This document shows positions 49,971 to 59,080 of a stretch of 64,000 nucleotides of DNA, piece by piece. Source of the DNA: Acidimicrobiales bacterium (GTDB lineage Bacteria > Actinomycetota > Acidimicrobiia > Acidimicrobiales > Poriferisodalaceae); NCBI GenBank assembly GCA_041394185.1, contig JAWKIQ010000005.1, positions 262,001 through 326,000 of the forward strand. The letters run 5' to 3'. The notes under the pieces are model-generated. The model saw nothing but the letters and a program-made list of their open reading frames with translations, ran no database searches and was not told where the DNA came from. Each line of letters starts with the position of its first letter. Positions within the stretch are counted from its first letter, which is position 1. The translations under genes were made by a program, and so were the position numbers.

Positions 49971-51170
49971 GTGCGGGTTACGCGCCAAGGGTGGCTGCTG
50001 CTGGCCCTGGGCCTGTCGATGGTCGTGGGCGGACGGGTCTTCGCGATTTGGGAGCTGTACGTCCTGGGAGCCGCCGCACTGGTGCTGGTGGGTCTGGCAC
50101 TGGTCAACACCGGGCTGGCCCGCATCGAGCTTCAGGTGAGCCGGGCCATAACCCCGGTCCGCCTGTTCGCCGGCAACACCGCCAGGGTCGACATCTCGAT
50201 CATCAACAAGGGCGGCCGCACCCCCGTACTTCAGTTGAGCGACCCGGTCGAGGGAACTCCAGGGGCCGAGATGACGGTGGGTCCGCTGTACAGGGGCGAG
50301 ACCGCCACGGTGGCTTACCAACTCCCTACCGAGCATCGTGGAATCATGGCGGTGGGCCCGCTCAGCGTTCGCATCGGCGACCCGTTCGGACTGAGCAACC
50401 TCGATATCAGGGCCGCCGGCGAGCATCAGGTCACGGTGTACCCGCGGCTGCACCGTATAGAGCCCGCGCCCTTCACTGTCGGCGACGACTCGCACAACGC
50501 TGCACCCACGCCGAACGCGTTGGGTCGCACCGGCGATGACTTCTACGCGCTGCGGCAGTATTCGGTGGGCGACGACCTGCGCAGGGTTCACTGGAAGTCG
50601 ACGGCCCGGCACGACGAACTGATGGTGCGCCAAGACGACCAGCCCTGGCAGGGGCGGCTGACGATGTTGCTCGACACCAGGCGCAACGGTGCCGACCGCG
50701 ACCTGTTCGAGTTGGCGATCGAGGTGTCGGCCAGCGTGCTCGACGCCAGCAGCCGACGCCGCGATCTGATCCGCCTGGTCACCACCGCCAGGGGCGACAG
50801 CGGGTTTGCCACCGGAGGAACCCACCTCGAGTCGATCATGCAGTACCTGGCATCGGCCGACCAGACACCCACGGGCACCCTGTTGGCGGCCCGCGATTCG
50901 ATTCTCACCCAGGGGGGTGGCGGAGCCCTGGTTGCTTGTCTGGTCGATCCGCCCTCGTCGGAGATAGACGAGATGCTTCGGATGCGTCGGACCTTCGATC
51001 ACATCACGGTTGTCATCTGTCGCTCGGGCGGGCAGCCCTCGGGATCGGTCAGGGCGGCAGGGTCGGGCGCAATGGTCATCGAGACCGCGGATGCAACGTC
51101 GTTCGTCAACGCCTGGACAACGGCCCACGGCCGGCCGGTTGCGGCAACTTCCAGCCTGGGGGCGCGATGA
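49971..51170 (+). CDS. DUF58-domain membrane-associated protein
   Basis: 399 aa. One or two helices near the N-terminus (LLLALGLSMVVGGRVF, LGAAALVLVGLALVNTGL) precede an Ig-like segment and the DUF58 domain. The conserved block is YSVGDDLRRVHWKSTARHDELMVRQ. A vWA-like fold is expected after it. It is the DUF58 partner of MoxR; GTG 49971 is 2 bp past the moxR stop. The function of the family is not defined. Confidence 0.9.
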   Translation: MRVTRQGWLLLALGLSMVVGGRVFAIWELYVLGAAALVLVGLALVNTGLARIELQVSRAITPVRLFAGNTARVDISIINKGGRTPVLQLSDPVEGTPGAEMTVGPLYRGETATVAYQLPTEHRGIMAVGPLSVRIGDPFGLSNLDIRAAGEHQVTVYPRLHRIEPAPFTVGDDSHNAAPTPNALGRTGDDFYALRQYSVGDDLRRVHWKSTARHDELMVRQDDQPWQGRLTMLLDTRRNGADRDLFELAIEVSASVLDASSRRRDLIRLVTTARGDSGFATGGTHLESIMQYLASADQTPTGTLLAARDSILTQGGGGALVACLVDPPSSEIDEMLRMRRTFDHITVVICRSGGQPSGSVRAAGSGAMVIETADATSFVNAWTTAHGRPVAATSSLGAR

Positions 51171-53446
51171 TGGCCGGCGGTTCGGTCCGGGCCAATCACG
51201 TAGCGGGGTGGCCCATCGTGGCAGCCGAGTTGGCCCTGCTGGCCGTGACGTTGTCCACCACCATCGCTCTGTCGAGGCTGTTCGACGACAACTCGTACTT
51301 CGTGCCCGTTGCAGGAAGCGTCGTCTGCTCGCACCTGCTGTCGATGCTGTTGCGTCGGGCCCGCCTGTCGACGCCTGTGGCTCTGATGGCGACGTTGCTG
51401 ACCATGCTGTTCTTCGTCACCAACGTCCGTTACGGCGCAACCACGACCGCCGCGGTACCTACGGGTGACACGTGGTCGCAGATCCGCTCCGATCTGTCCG
51501 AGGCCTGGGATGCCTTTGCCGTGGTCAAGGCACCCACGGAGGCCCTGGATGGGTTTGTCCTGGCCCTGATGGTGGTCATGTGGGCGGCGGCCGCACTGGC
51601 CGACCTGGCGGCGTTTCGTGTCCGCACCGTGGTCGAGGCCCTGCTGCCCAGCACGGTCGTGGTGGTGTTTGTCTCGTTGTTGGGCGTACCCGACAACCGG
51701 GCCGCAACCACGGCCCTGTTCCTGGCGTCGGTCGCGGCATTCGTCCTGTTGTCTCGTATCGCGTTCCCCCTCTCGTCGGCTGTGCCGGTGGGGCCAACAC
51801 GAGTGCGCCAGCCTGGCGCCCAGGCGCGCACCGGTGCCTCGATGATCGCAAGCATGGTGGTGGTGGGCCTGATCGTCGGGCCGTTGCTGCCCGGGGTCAA
51901 CGCCGAAGCAGTGATCGACTGGAAGGCGCTCGATGGTGGCGGAGGTTCCAGGGTGACCCTCAGCCCCCTGGTCGATGCCAGGGGTCGCCTGGTCGAGCAG
52001 ACCGATGTCGAGCTGTTCAGGGTGCGCACCGACTCGGCGACAGGCGCCTACTGGCGCACGACGTCGCTGGACACCTACTCGGACGGGGTCTGGGGATCAC
52101 GCTACGAATACACCGACGCCAGGGGCACCCTGTCCAGCCCCGACTCGAGCCAGGGTCAGATCCTCGATCTCGAGATATCGGTGTCGAACCTGGGCGACAT
52201 ATGGATTCCGGCCCCCTATGAGCCGCTAACCATAAACGGTGTCGAAGCCAAGTGGGATCCGGTGTCGTCGACCCTGGTAACGGTTCCGGGCCAGTTCACC
52301 GACGGCGTCACCTACAGCCTCACCGCGGTCGTACCCAGCTTCGTGCCCGGTCGGCTGAGGGCCGATCGCACGCCCATCCCAGACGACATCAGGCAGCGAT
52401 ACACCGGGCTTCCGGTCGATCTCAGCGAGGCCGTGGTCGAATTCGGACGAGAGCTGACAGCACCCTTCGACAACGCCTACGACAAGGCGCTGGCCCTGCA
52501 GGACTACTTCCGAAACAACTACGAGTACTCGACCGAGGTCGCCGGAGGCCACGACGGCAACCGCATAGAGCGCTTCTTGTTCGACGAGCGCATCGGCTAC
52601 TGCGAGCAGTTCGCCGGAACCTACGCACTGTTGGCCAGGGCAGCCGGCATCCCCTCGCGGGTGGCTGTCGGGTTCACTCCCGGGTCGCGTGTGGGCGACG
52701 AGTTCGTGGTGCGCGGCGAGAACTATCACGCATGGCCCGAGCTGTGGATCGGCGGAGCGTGGGTTCAGTTCGAACCGACCCCAGGCCGCGGGTCTCCTCA
52801 GGGCGAGGCATGGACCGGCGTCGCTCCCGATCAGGAAGGTGGCTTCGACCCCGTGCAGCCGGCCGCCGAAAACGAAATCGACGAGGGTTCGGGTCTGGTG
52901 ATCCCAGATCAGGACCTCAACGACATACCCGAGTTCCCCGACCTCGACACCGAAGCCGGTGGCGGTGGTGCGGCGGTGTCCACGGGCGGCGACGGCGTTC
53001 CGGGGTGGCTGCTGAAATTCCTGGCAGTGATGGCAATCGGCGGCACCATGGTTGGGGCCATGTGGTGGGGTATTCCCGCCCTGGTCGGGTGGAGGCGACG
53101 CAAGCGCATGGCCCGGGCCAGAGACGGCCGCGAGAGGGTCGAGGTGTCGTGGCGCGATCTCACCGACAGCCTGCGCCAGGTCGGCTACGCCCCACGCCAG
53201 GCCGAGACCCGCCGCGAATACGTCTCACGCATCGCACCCATGGGTGTGGTCGACTCGACGCGCCTGAGGCAGGTGGCGCAGCTGGTCGACGCATCGAGCT
53301 ACGGCAGGTCCGAACCCTCAGACGACGTGGCCGCTCACGCTCGCGAACTGGTGGCCGAACTGGAACGCGAGCTGTCCGACCGGGCCTCTAGTGGCGAACG
53401 GGCCAAGCGCAGGCTCGACCCCAGGCCGATCTTCACTACCCGTTGA
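51167..53446 (+). CDS. TgpA-type membrane protein with transglutaminase core
   Basis: 759 aa. Five to seven N-terminal helices (residues 15-250), then an extracytoplasmic transglutaminase-like domain with C479 (GYCEQFAG), H521 (NYHAWPEL) and E525 as candidate active-site residues. A linker follows, then another helix near 615-640 and a C-terminal DUF4129-like region (VSWRDLTDSLRQVGYAPRQ). This layout matches TgpA (DUF3488). A cell-envelope role is inferred from the family. ATG 51167 overlaps the DUF58 stop by 4 bp. Confidence 0.9.
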   Translation: MMAGGSVRANHVAGWPIVAAELALLAVTLSTTIALSRLFDDNSYFVPVAGSVVCSHLLSMLLRRARLSTPVALMATLLTMLFFVTNVRYGATTTAAVPTGDTWSQIRSDLSEAWDAFAVVKAPTEALDGFVLALMVVMWAAAALADLAAFRVRTVVEALLPSTVVVVFVSLLGVPDNRAATTALFLASVAAFVLLSRIAFPLSSAVPVGPTRVRQPGAQARTGASMIASMVVVGLIVGPLLPGVNAEAVIDWKALDGGGGSRVTLSPLVDARGRLVEQTDVELFRVRTDSATGAYWRTTSLDTYSDGVWGSRYEYTDARGTLSSPDSSQGQILDLEISVSNLGDIWIPAPYEPLTINGVEAKWDPVSSTLVTVPGQFTDGVTYSLTAVVPSFVPGRLRADRTPIPDDIRQRYTGLPVDLSEAVVEFGRELTAPFDNAYDKALALQDYFRNNYEYSTEVAGGHDGNRIERFLFDERIGYCEQFAGTYALLARAAGIPSRVAVGFTPGSRVGDEFVVRGENYHAWPELWIGGAWVQFEPTPGRGSPQGEAWTGVAPDQEGGFDPVQPAAENEIDEGSGLVIPDQDLNDIPEFPDLDTEAGGGGAAVSTGGDGVPGWLLKFLAVMAIGGTMVGAMWWGIPALVGWRRRKRMARARDGRERVEVSWRDLTDSLRQVGYAPRQAETRREYVSRIAPMGVVDSTRLRQVAQLVDASSYGRSEPSDDVAAHARELVAELERELSDRASSGERAKRRLDPRPIFTTR

Positions 53447-53453
53447 GTTGCTT

Positions 53454-53470
53454 GGCGACCGTCAGTCGCC
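53454..53470. terminator. Hairpin between convergent TgpA-like and DUF3040 genes
   Basis: Inverted repeat GGCGAC/GTCGCC with loop CGTCA, overlapping the 3' end of the DUF3040 gene. It is the best stem in the gap. A terminator role is inferred. Confidence 0.4.
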
Positions 53471-53836
53471 CTTGCGCTTGTCGCGCTTGAACTTCGACCC
53501 GATGCCGCCGACCGCGTCGCGCATGTTTGTCGATCGCATGTTGCCCGTCACCTGAGCCAGACCGGCCCGCCCCAGCTTGCTGAGGTTTCGTTCGATGACG
53601 ATGGTGCAGGCAAACACCACGAGGAACCCGGCGAAGGCCAGGAGGAAGTGGATCGAAAGGGCAGCAACCAGCAGCCCGACACCAGCGACGAAACCGACGA
53701 GAGCCCACTTGATGTTGCGCCAAGCGTGACGGTAGAGGGTGGTCTCGCCAACCTCGCGCGCAAACTCGGGGTCACTCTCGTAGAAGTTCTGCTCGATCTG
53801 CTGGAGGATCCGCTGTTCGTCTTCTGAGAGCGGCAT
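53462..53836 (-). CDS. DUF3040 membrane protein
   Basis: 124-aa actinobacterial DUF3040 protein. The N-terminus MPLSEDEQRILQQIEQNFYESDPEF is diagnostic (shown here as MPLSEDEQRILQQIEQ and FYESDPEF). Two adjacent helices at about residues 45-84 follow, then a basic C-terminus KFKRDKRKGD. Function unknown; the family is restricted to actinobacteria. A sigma-70-type promoter at 53885-53913 drives it separately from dinB. Confidence 0.9.
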   Translation of the reverse strand: MPLSEDEQRILQQIEQNFYESDPEFAREVGETTLYRHAWRNIKWALVGFVAGVGLLVAALSIHFLLAFAGFLVVFACTIVIERNLSKLGRAGLAQVTGNMRSTNMRDAVGGIGSKFKRDKRKGD

Positions 53837-53884
53837 CGCCTGTGTCCCTTCGATCAGGTGAGGTCGCCGGCGGGGCGTGGTTCA

Positions 53885-53913
53885 GTTTTACACAGGGGCC
53901 GGCCTCGCGACAA
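53885..53913 (-). promoter_or_regulatory. Sigma-70-type promoter for the DUF3040 gene
   Basis: Minus-strand -35 TTGTCG (53908-53913) and -10 TAAAAC (53885-53890) with exactly 17 nt between them. It lies in the gap between the dinB 3' end and ATG 53836. Confidence 0.5.
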
Positions 53914-53923
53914 CGCGCCCACC

Positions 53924-55258
53924 CTACTCATCGGCCGAATTCGTGGTGCGGATGAGGCCTGGACCCCACAGCTCGTCGCCCACGCGCCTGTCGCGGCGCC
54001 CCTTGTCGGCCAGCGCAGCACCCGGAACCACTGCGTCGGAGCCGAATCGCTGACGGATCTCGTCGAGGGTGGCCGCCACCTCGGACCACCCGTGTTGTGG
54101 GGGGCCGTCCGCGCGGGCCGTATCCATCAATTCGTCCAGTGATAGCTGCACGCCCGTCGGGGCAGCCAGATGCGAGGTCGACACACCCAGCAGGCGGACC
54201 CCGTCGTGTTCTATTCGTGGGCTGACGTCTCGGGCGTCGAGCAGTTCTCGCACCACGGCGACGATTGCGTTGGCCGTGGTGACCTCGTCGGCGACCGAAC
54301 GCGAGCGCGTGATGGTGCTGAAGTCGGAGAAGCGCAGCTTCAGCTGAACCGTCCGCGCGGCCATTCCGGCCGAACGCAGGCGGGTCGCAACGGCGTCGGC
54401 CAACCGCATGGAGATCCGGTCGAGTTCGGAGCGGTCGTAGATGTCTCGCGAGAACGTCTCCTCGTGGCCTATCGACTTGGCCTCGCGGTGGCTCTCGACC
54501 GGCCTCGGGTCGTAACCCCGTGCCAGGTCAAACAGGTGCCTGCCATGGGCCGCCCCCACCGACGCGACCAGGGGCTCCAGCGGTATGCGGGCCAGGTCGG
54601 CCACGGTCTGCACGCCCAGTGCACTGAGGCGATCATGGGTCTTGGGCCCCACGCCCCACAGAGCGCGTATGGGGTGGGCGTGCAGAAACTGCAACGCCTG
54701 GTCGGCTTCGACCACCACCACCTGGCGGCCGGGCCGAACACCCTTTACGTCGGCGATGGGCTTGGCGGCCTCGCTGGCGAGCTTGGCCAGCAGCTTGTTC
54801 GGGGCGACACCAACCGAACAGTTCAGGCCCAGCCGGTTCTCGATTCGTGACCGGATCGACCAAGCGATCTGCTCGCCCGAGCCCAGCAGCCGCCTGGCGC
54901 CGCTGACGTCCAAGAACGCCTCGTCCAGGGCGATGGGCTCGATGTGGGGCGTTACCTCGGCGAAGATCTCGTGGATCTGTTTGGAGACCTCGCCGTATCG
55001 GCGATGGTCGCCGTGCACGAAGATGGCGTTGGGGCACAGACGCCGGGCCCGGCTCGAAGGCATCGCAGACCTGACGCCGAACGCCCTGGCCTCATACGAC
55101 GCCGAGGCCACTACCCCACGGTCGCCGCTGCCACCCACTATCACCGGCTTGCCCGCAAGCGACGGGTCGCGCAACACCTCGACCGACACGTAGAACGAAT
55201 CCATGTCGACGTGCAACACGTCGGGTTCGCCCCACGACCCGTCGGGCAGGGTGGACAT
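53924..55258 (-). CDS. dinB: DNA polymerase IV (Y family)
   Basis: Error-prone translesion polymerase of 444 aa. Catalytic residues are in HVDMDSFYVSVEVL and PIALDEAFLDVSGARR, with FGVRSAMPSSRARRLCP between them. The little-finger region includes KLRFSDFSTITRSRS, and VQLSLDELMD resembles the beta-clamp motif near the C-terminus. It lies 12 bp after the nudix gene on the same strand, so the two may form an operon linking nucleotide-pool sanitation with lesion bypass. No recognisable SOS box was found upstream. ATG 55258. Confidence 0.95.
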   Translation of the reverse strand: MSTLPDGSWGEPDVLHVDMDSFYVSVEVLRDPSLAGKPVIVGGSGDRGVVASASYEARAFGVRSAMPSSRARRLCPNAIFVHGDHRRYGEVSKQIHEIFAEVTPHIEPIALDEAFLDVSGARRLLGSGEQIAWSIRSRIENRLGLNCSVGVAPNKLLAKLASEAAKPIADVKGVRPGRQVVVVEADQALQFLHAHPIRALWGVGPKTHDRLSALGVQTVADLARIPLEPLVASVGAAHGRHLFDLARGYDPRPVESHREAKSIGHEETFSRDIYDRSELDRISMRLADAVATRLRSAGMAARTVQLKLRFSDFSTITRSRSVADEVTTANAIVAVVRELLDARDVSPRIEHDGVRLLGVSTSHLAAPTGVQLSLDELMDTARADGPPQHGWSEVAATLDEIRQRFGSDAVVPGAALADKGRRDRRVGDELWGPGLIRTTNSADE

Positions 55259-55270
55259 CGTGGTGGGGCC

Positions 55271-55768
55271 TCAGTCGAGCTCGCGGCGCGAGATCGACAT
55301 TCCGTCGGGGTATGCGCCGGTCACGTCGAAACCGTAAGACCTGACACCGGTGTCCCAGCGATGCTCGAGCCAGTCGGTCAGAGGCTCGACCAGCCAAGCC
55401 AGCCCACCCGCCAAGAGCTGGAGGGTCTCGGCAGGGGTGCTCCAGCGGGCCTGTGTGACGATGCCGTCGGGATCGTCGATGAAGATGTCGCCGGCGTAGG
55501 CGCTGGCCAGGTGGATCTCGGCCCGCATGTGCCAGTCCATGTCGTGTGCGATGACATCGACCTCGTACAGCTTGCGCTCCCAGCTCTCGACCTCGATGCC
55601 GGTTTCTTCGCGCACCTCGCGCGTCAGCGCGCCCAACACCGATTCGCCAGGGTCGACCACACCGCCTGGCGTCGACCAGTCTCGTCGCCCGTTGCGACGC
55701 AGATTCTCGACCAGCAGGAGATGCTCGCCGTCGTGGATGATTCCCCCGGCAACGGTCCACTTGCGCAC
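55271..55768 (-). CDS. Nudix hydrolase
   Basis: 165-aa nudix protein. The box GVVDPGESVLGALTREVREE (continuing TGI) spans residues 36-58 and fits GX5EX7REUXEEXGU exactly. The N-terminal WTVAGGIIHDGEHLLLVENLR is typical of MutT-like or ADP-ribose type members. Just upstream of dinB on the same strand. The substrate (8-oxo-dGTP, ADP-ribose or other) is not determinable. Confidence 0.92.
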   Translation of the reverse strand: MRKWTVAGGIIHDGEHLLLVENLRRNGRRDWSTPGGVVDPGESVLGALTREVREETGIEVESWERKLYEVDVIAHDMDWHMRAEIHLASAYAGDIFIDDPDGIVTQARWSTPAETLQLLAGGLAWLVEPLTDWLEHRWDTGVRSYGFDVTGAYPDGMSISRRELD

Positions 55769-55804
55769 GGGTTGAACCCTAGCGCTAGCTATGCTCGCAA
55801 AACC

Positions 55805-56131
55805 ATGAGCGATCCGACCGATCCGCCCCGCAGCACCGACCCGGCCGCGGTCGAGCTGCCCGAGCCCACCCTGGCGCCCACCGCCCTGCCATCGACCCTG
55901 GCGCGCGGCCTGGCCTTTTCGGCGATCATCGTCGCCGGCATATGCGGAGGCCTCGTGGGTTGGGCCGTCACCGATCTGCAGTGCACTGGCGACTGCGGAA
56001 CCCAGTCGACCCTCGGCGCCGTGGCGGGCGCCATCCTGGCGGCCGCCGGTGTGGCCGTGATCGCCGTGCTGACCCTTCGCGCCATGAGCGAATGGAACGC
56101 CCAGGCACCGTTGCGACAGCGCCGACAGTGA
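55805..56131 (+). CDS. Small membrane protein, unknown
   Basis: 108 aa that I do not recognise. The N-terminal 33 residues are Pro/Thr/Asp-rich, followed by two hydrophobic helices (LAFSAIIVAGICGGLVGWAV; LGAVAGAILAAAGVAVIAVL) around a loop with CTGDC. The stop codon overlaps the inositol-monophosphatase-family GTG by 3 bp (56129-56131), so the genes are translationally coupled. Probably a small inner-membrane protein of unknown role. Confidence 0.65.
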   Translation: MSDPTDPPRSTDPAAVELPEPTLAPTALPSTLARGLAFSAIIVAGICGGLVGWAVTDLQCTGDCGTQSTLGAVAGAILAAAGVAVIAVLTLRAMSEWNAQAPLRQRRQ

Positions 56132-56961
56132 CCACAGAAGACACTTCTCCCGGGCCTGCCGGCGTCGACGCCGACTCGCTGCTGGTCGTGGCGCTGGGCC
56201 TGGTTCGCCTGGCGGTCGACCGCCATCGCCAGGGCGGTCTGGGACGGGTCGACACCAAGTCGAGCCTCACCGACCCGGTCACCCAGGTCGACCAGGACAG
56301 CGAACGGCTTATCGTCGACTGGCTGCGCCGCAACCGTCCCGACGACGCGATCATCGGCGAAGAGGGGGCCAACGACGAAGGCACCTCGGGCATCGTGTGG
56401 ATAATCGACCCCCTCGACGGGACGGTCAACTACACCTACGGCTTTCCTTCGCACGCCGTGTCGCTGGCGGTTCAGGTCGACGGACGCACGGTCGTGGGGG
56501 TGGTTCACGACACGGCGATGGACCTGCAGTACCGCGCCACCCTGGGCGGCGGTGCCTACTGTGGCCACACCAGGCTCGGCTGCACCACCGCAGACGACCC
56601 GGCGCTGATGCTGCTGGCAACCGGTTTCGGCTACGACCCCGAACAACGCCGGCACCAGGCCGCCGTTCTGGCCCACGTGATGCCCGGTATCAGAGACATC
56701 AGACGGGCGGGCTCGGCGGCCATAGACCTGTGCCACGTGGCTGCCGGAAGGGTCGACGCGTACTACGAAACCGGGCCGAACATCTGGGATGTAGCGGCCG
56801 GAATGCTCATCGTCGAGGAGGCAGCCGGACGGGCTGCCTACGACCCCGAAGCCAAGCGGGTGCTGGCTGCCGGCACCGTCGGCTACGACCGAATCGACGC
56901 CTTCATGACCACCGCCGAACAGGCCGCCCGACATAGTGGCGACACTTCGGCCGCGAAATAG
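56128..56961 (+). CDS. Inositol monophosphatase-family phosphatase
   Basis: 277-aa Mg2+-dependent phosphatase of the IMPase family (inositol-1-phosphatase, SuhB, or histidinol-phosphatase HisN). Metal motifs are IIGEEG (75-80), DPLDGTVNY (94-102) and PNIWDVAAGMLIVEEA. In a mycothiol producer it could supply inositol for mycothiol or phosphatidylinositol, but the substrate is not shown by sequence. GTG 56128. It is directly upstream of the MtrA-like regulator, 16 bp apart. Confidence 0.88.
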   Translation: MTTEDTSPGPAGVDADSLLVVALGLVRLAVDRHRQGGLGRVDTKSSLTDPVTQVDQDSERLIVDWLRRNRPDDAIIGEEGANDEGTSGIVWIIDPLDGTVNYTYGFPSHAVSLAVQVDGRTVVGVVHDTAMDLQYRATLGGGAYCGHTRLGCTTADDPALMLLATGFGYDPEQRRHQAAVLAHVMPGIRDIRRAGSAAIDLCHVAAGRVDAYYETGPNIWDVAAGMLIVEEAAGRAAYDPEAKRVLAAGTVGYDRIDAFMTTAEQAARHSGDTSAAK

Positions 56962-56976
56962 GCCAATATCTCTGAC

Positions 56977-57657
56977 GTGGGAACACGAATACTCACAGTC
57001 GAAGATGACGAGCGAATTCGCACCGCAGTGCGTTTTGCTCTCGAAGACGAGGGCTGGATTGTCGACGAGGCCGACAGCGGCGAGGAGGCAGCCGAGAAGT
57101 TCTCGCGCGAGCCTGCCGACGTAGTGCTCATCGACATCATGTTGCCTGGCATCGACGGTTTCGAACTCTGCCGCAACATCCGCAGGGTCAGTGACGTGCC
57201 CATCGTCATGGTCACAGCACGGGCCGACACCCACGACGTGGTCGCCGGCCTCGAGGCCGGCGCAGACGACTACCTCACCAAACCCTTTGCTCCCAAGGAG
57301 CTCTCGGCGCGTATTCGCGCCCTGCTTCGCCGCCACCGCGTGGCCTCGCCCGACACACCGGTGCTGCGCGTCGGCGACCTCGAAATCGCACCAGACCAGG
57401 GCGTCGTAAAGCGAGGAGGCGAAGAACTGCACCTCACCAAGACCGAGTTCCGTTTGTTGTGCGAACTGGCGTCCAGCCCCGGCAAGGTGTTCAGCCGCGA
57501 GCAACTCCTCGAGAGGGTCTGGGGCTACGACTATTTCGGCGACGGCCGCCTGGTCGACGTACACGTCAGGCGACTGCGCACCAAGGTCGAGTCAGACGCC
57601 GCCCATCCCCGCCATGTCGTGACCGTTCGTGGCATGGGGTACAAGCTGCAGCCCTAG
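56977..57657 (+). CDS. mtrA: OmpR-family response regulator (MtrA-like)
   Basis: 226-aa two-component regulator. Receiver domain 1-120: acidic pair E9/D10/D11 (TVEDDE), phospho-acceptor D53 in VLIDIMLPG, K102 in YLTKPF. The C-terminal winged helix (132-226) has LTKTEFRLLCELA and VHVRRLRTKV. Followed by a sensor kinase and an LpqB-like lipoprotein, which is the actinobacterial MtrA-MtrB-LpqB layout controlling cell-wall and cell-cycle functions. GTG 56977 is preferred. MtrA orthology is inferred from synteny and sequence style. Confidence 0.85.
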   Translation: MGTRILTVEDDERIRTAVRFALEDEGWIVDEADSGEEAAEKFSREPADVVLIDIMLPGIDGFELCRNIRRVSDVPIVMVTARADTHDVVAGLEAGADDYLTKPFAPKELSARIRALLRRHRVASPDTPVLRVGDLEIAPDQGVVKRGGEELHLTKTEFRLLCELASSPGKVFSREQLLERVWGYDYFGDGRLVDVHVRRLRTKVESDAAHPRHVVTVRGMGYKLQP

Positions 57658-57688
57658 TGCCAGGCGACCCAATCTCCCAGGTACCGGC

Positions 57689-59080
57689 ATGAACATGCTT
57701 CGCAGCGGCTTGCGCCTCCGGGCGCGCATCATCTTGGCCTTTGCGCTGGGCGGCCTGTTCTTGTCGGTGCTGTTGTCGACCATCACCTATTCGGTGACAC
57801 GCTCGACCAACCTCGACCAGCGCTCGCAGTCGGCCGAGCGGCAGTTTTTCTCCAACGCCGCCGCGATCCAGGGGATCTCTGCGTTCTCGGACCCCTCGTA
57901 CAGCGAAGTCCTCCAGAACCTGCCCCAGGTGGTGGGCGGGTCGCCGATACTGCGCAACACCGACGCAGAGAATCCGTGGGTGGCGCCGCGCCTTACCCCA
58001 GATGACCTCCCAGCAGACCTGGTTCAAACGGTCGAGACCGGAACCGGCGCATACCGGATGCGCTACACGCGGCCCAACGGCGTCGCATCGATGGCCTTCG
58101 GGGTGGCCATCGCGAGCACCAACATCAGCTACTTCGAGGTGGTGACGCTGTCCGAGCTCAACGACAACCTCAGATCGTTGTTGTTGACGCTGTTCGTCGC
58201 GTCGTTTGGCACCACGATGTCGAGCGCCTTGTTGGGTGTGTACGCCAGCACCAGGGTTCTGGCACCACTCACCAGCATCAGCTCGGCTGCCAGCTCCATC
58301 GCCGCTGGAGACATGAGCACCCGCCTCGAAGAACCTGCCGACCCCGACCTCGACACCATCGTCGACTCGTTCAACAACATGGCCGGGTCGCTAGAAGCGC
58401 GCATCGAACGCGACGCCAGGTTCGCCAGCGACGTCAGCCACGAGCTGCGATCACCGCTCATGACTCTGCGGGCATCGATCGAAGTGCTCGAGTCTCGCCG
58501 CGACGAACTGTCCGAGCGGTCGCAGGCCGCCCTCGACCTGCTGTCTGACGATGTTCACCGCTTCCAGCGCCTGGTCGAGGACCTCCTCGAGATCTCCAGG
58601 TCCGACGCAGGATCGCTAGACGCTTCATTCGACCCCATCGTGGTTGCCCACCTGGTGTCGGCAGTGCTTCACACGACGAACCACACCGAGGTCGACTTCG
58701 ACGTTCAGTGCGACGAAGACGCCATGGTCAACGGAGACAAACGGCGCCTGTACCAAGTGGTGTCGAACCTGCTCGAGAACGCCGACAAGTACGCCGGCGG
58801 GCCCACCGAGGTCACGGTGACGTGTACCCGCGAGAACGTCAGAATCGTCATCGCCGACCGTGGCACAGGGGTACCTCCCGACGAGCGCGAGCTGGTGTTC
58901 GAGCGCTTCGCCAGGGGCTCGGCGGCCCGCAGGCGCGGCAGCGGCGGAGGTGCGGGCCTGGGCCTGGCTCTGGTGGCAGAACACGTCAGGCTTCACCACG
59001 GGCAGGTGTGGGTTGAAGACCGCTCCGACGGCCTCGACGGATCGGTGTTCGTCGTCGAAATGCCCAGGTACGACCCATGA
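57689..59080 (+). CDS. mtrB: Sensor histidine kinase (MtrB-like)
   Basis: 463-aa membrane sensor kinase. Helix 1 is at about residues 8-32 (IILAFALGGLFLSVLLSTI), then an extracytoplasmic domain (35-160), helix 2 at about 165-190, and HAMP (about 190-240). The phospho-acceptor H251 is in FASDVSHELRSPLMTLR. ATP-binding boxes: NLLENADKYAGG (N), DRGTGVPP (G1), GGGAGLGLALVAEHV (G2). Its stop overlaps the LpqB-like start by 4 bp. The partner is the upstream MtrA-like regulator. Confidence 0.9.
   Translation: MNMLRSGLRLRARIILAFALGGLFLSVLLSTITYSVTRSTNLDQRSQSAERQFFSNAAAIQGISAFSDPSYSEVLQNLPQVVGGSPILRNTDAENPWVAPRLTPDDLPADLVQTVETGTGAYRMRYTRPNGVASMAFGVAIASTNISYFEVVTLSELNDNLRSLLLTLFVASFGTTMSSALLGVYASTRVLAPLTSISSAASSIAAGDMSTRLEEPADPDLDTIVDSFNNMAGSLEARIERDARFASDVSHELRSPLMTLRASIEVLESRRDELSERSQAALDLLSDDVHRFQRLVEDLLEISRSDAGSLDASFDPIVVAHLVSAVLHTTNHTEVDFDVQCDEDAMVNGDKRRLYQVVSNLLENADKYAGGPTEVTVTCTRENVRIVIADRGTGVPPDERELVFERFARGSAARRRGSGGGAGLGLALVAEHVRLHHGQVWVEDRSDGLDGSVFVVEMPRYDP

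Noticed and set aside
55259..55270. SOS/LexA box for dinB
   Set aside because: The dinB start is only 12 bp after the nudix gene, with no GAAC-N4-GTTC-like site in the gap.
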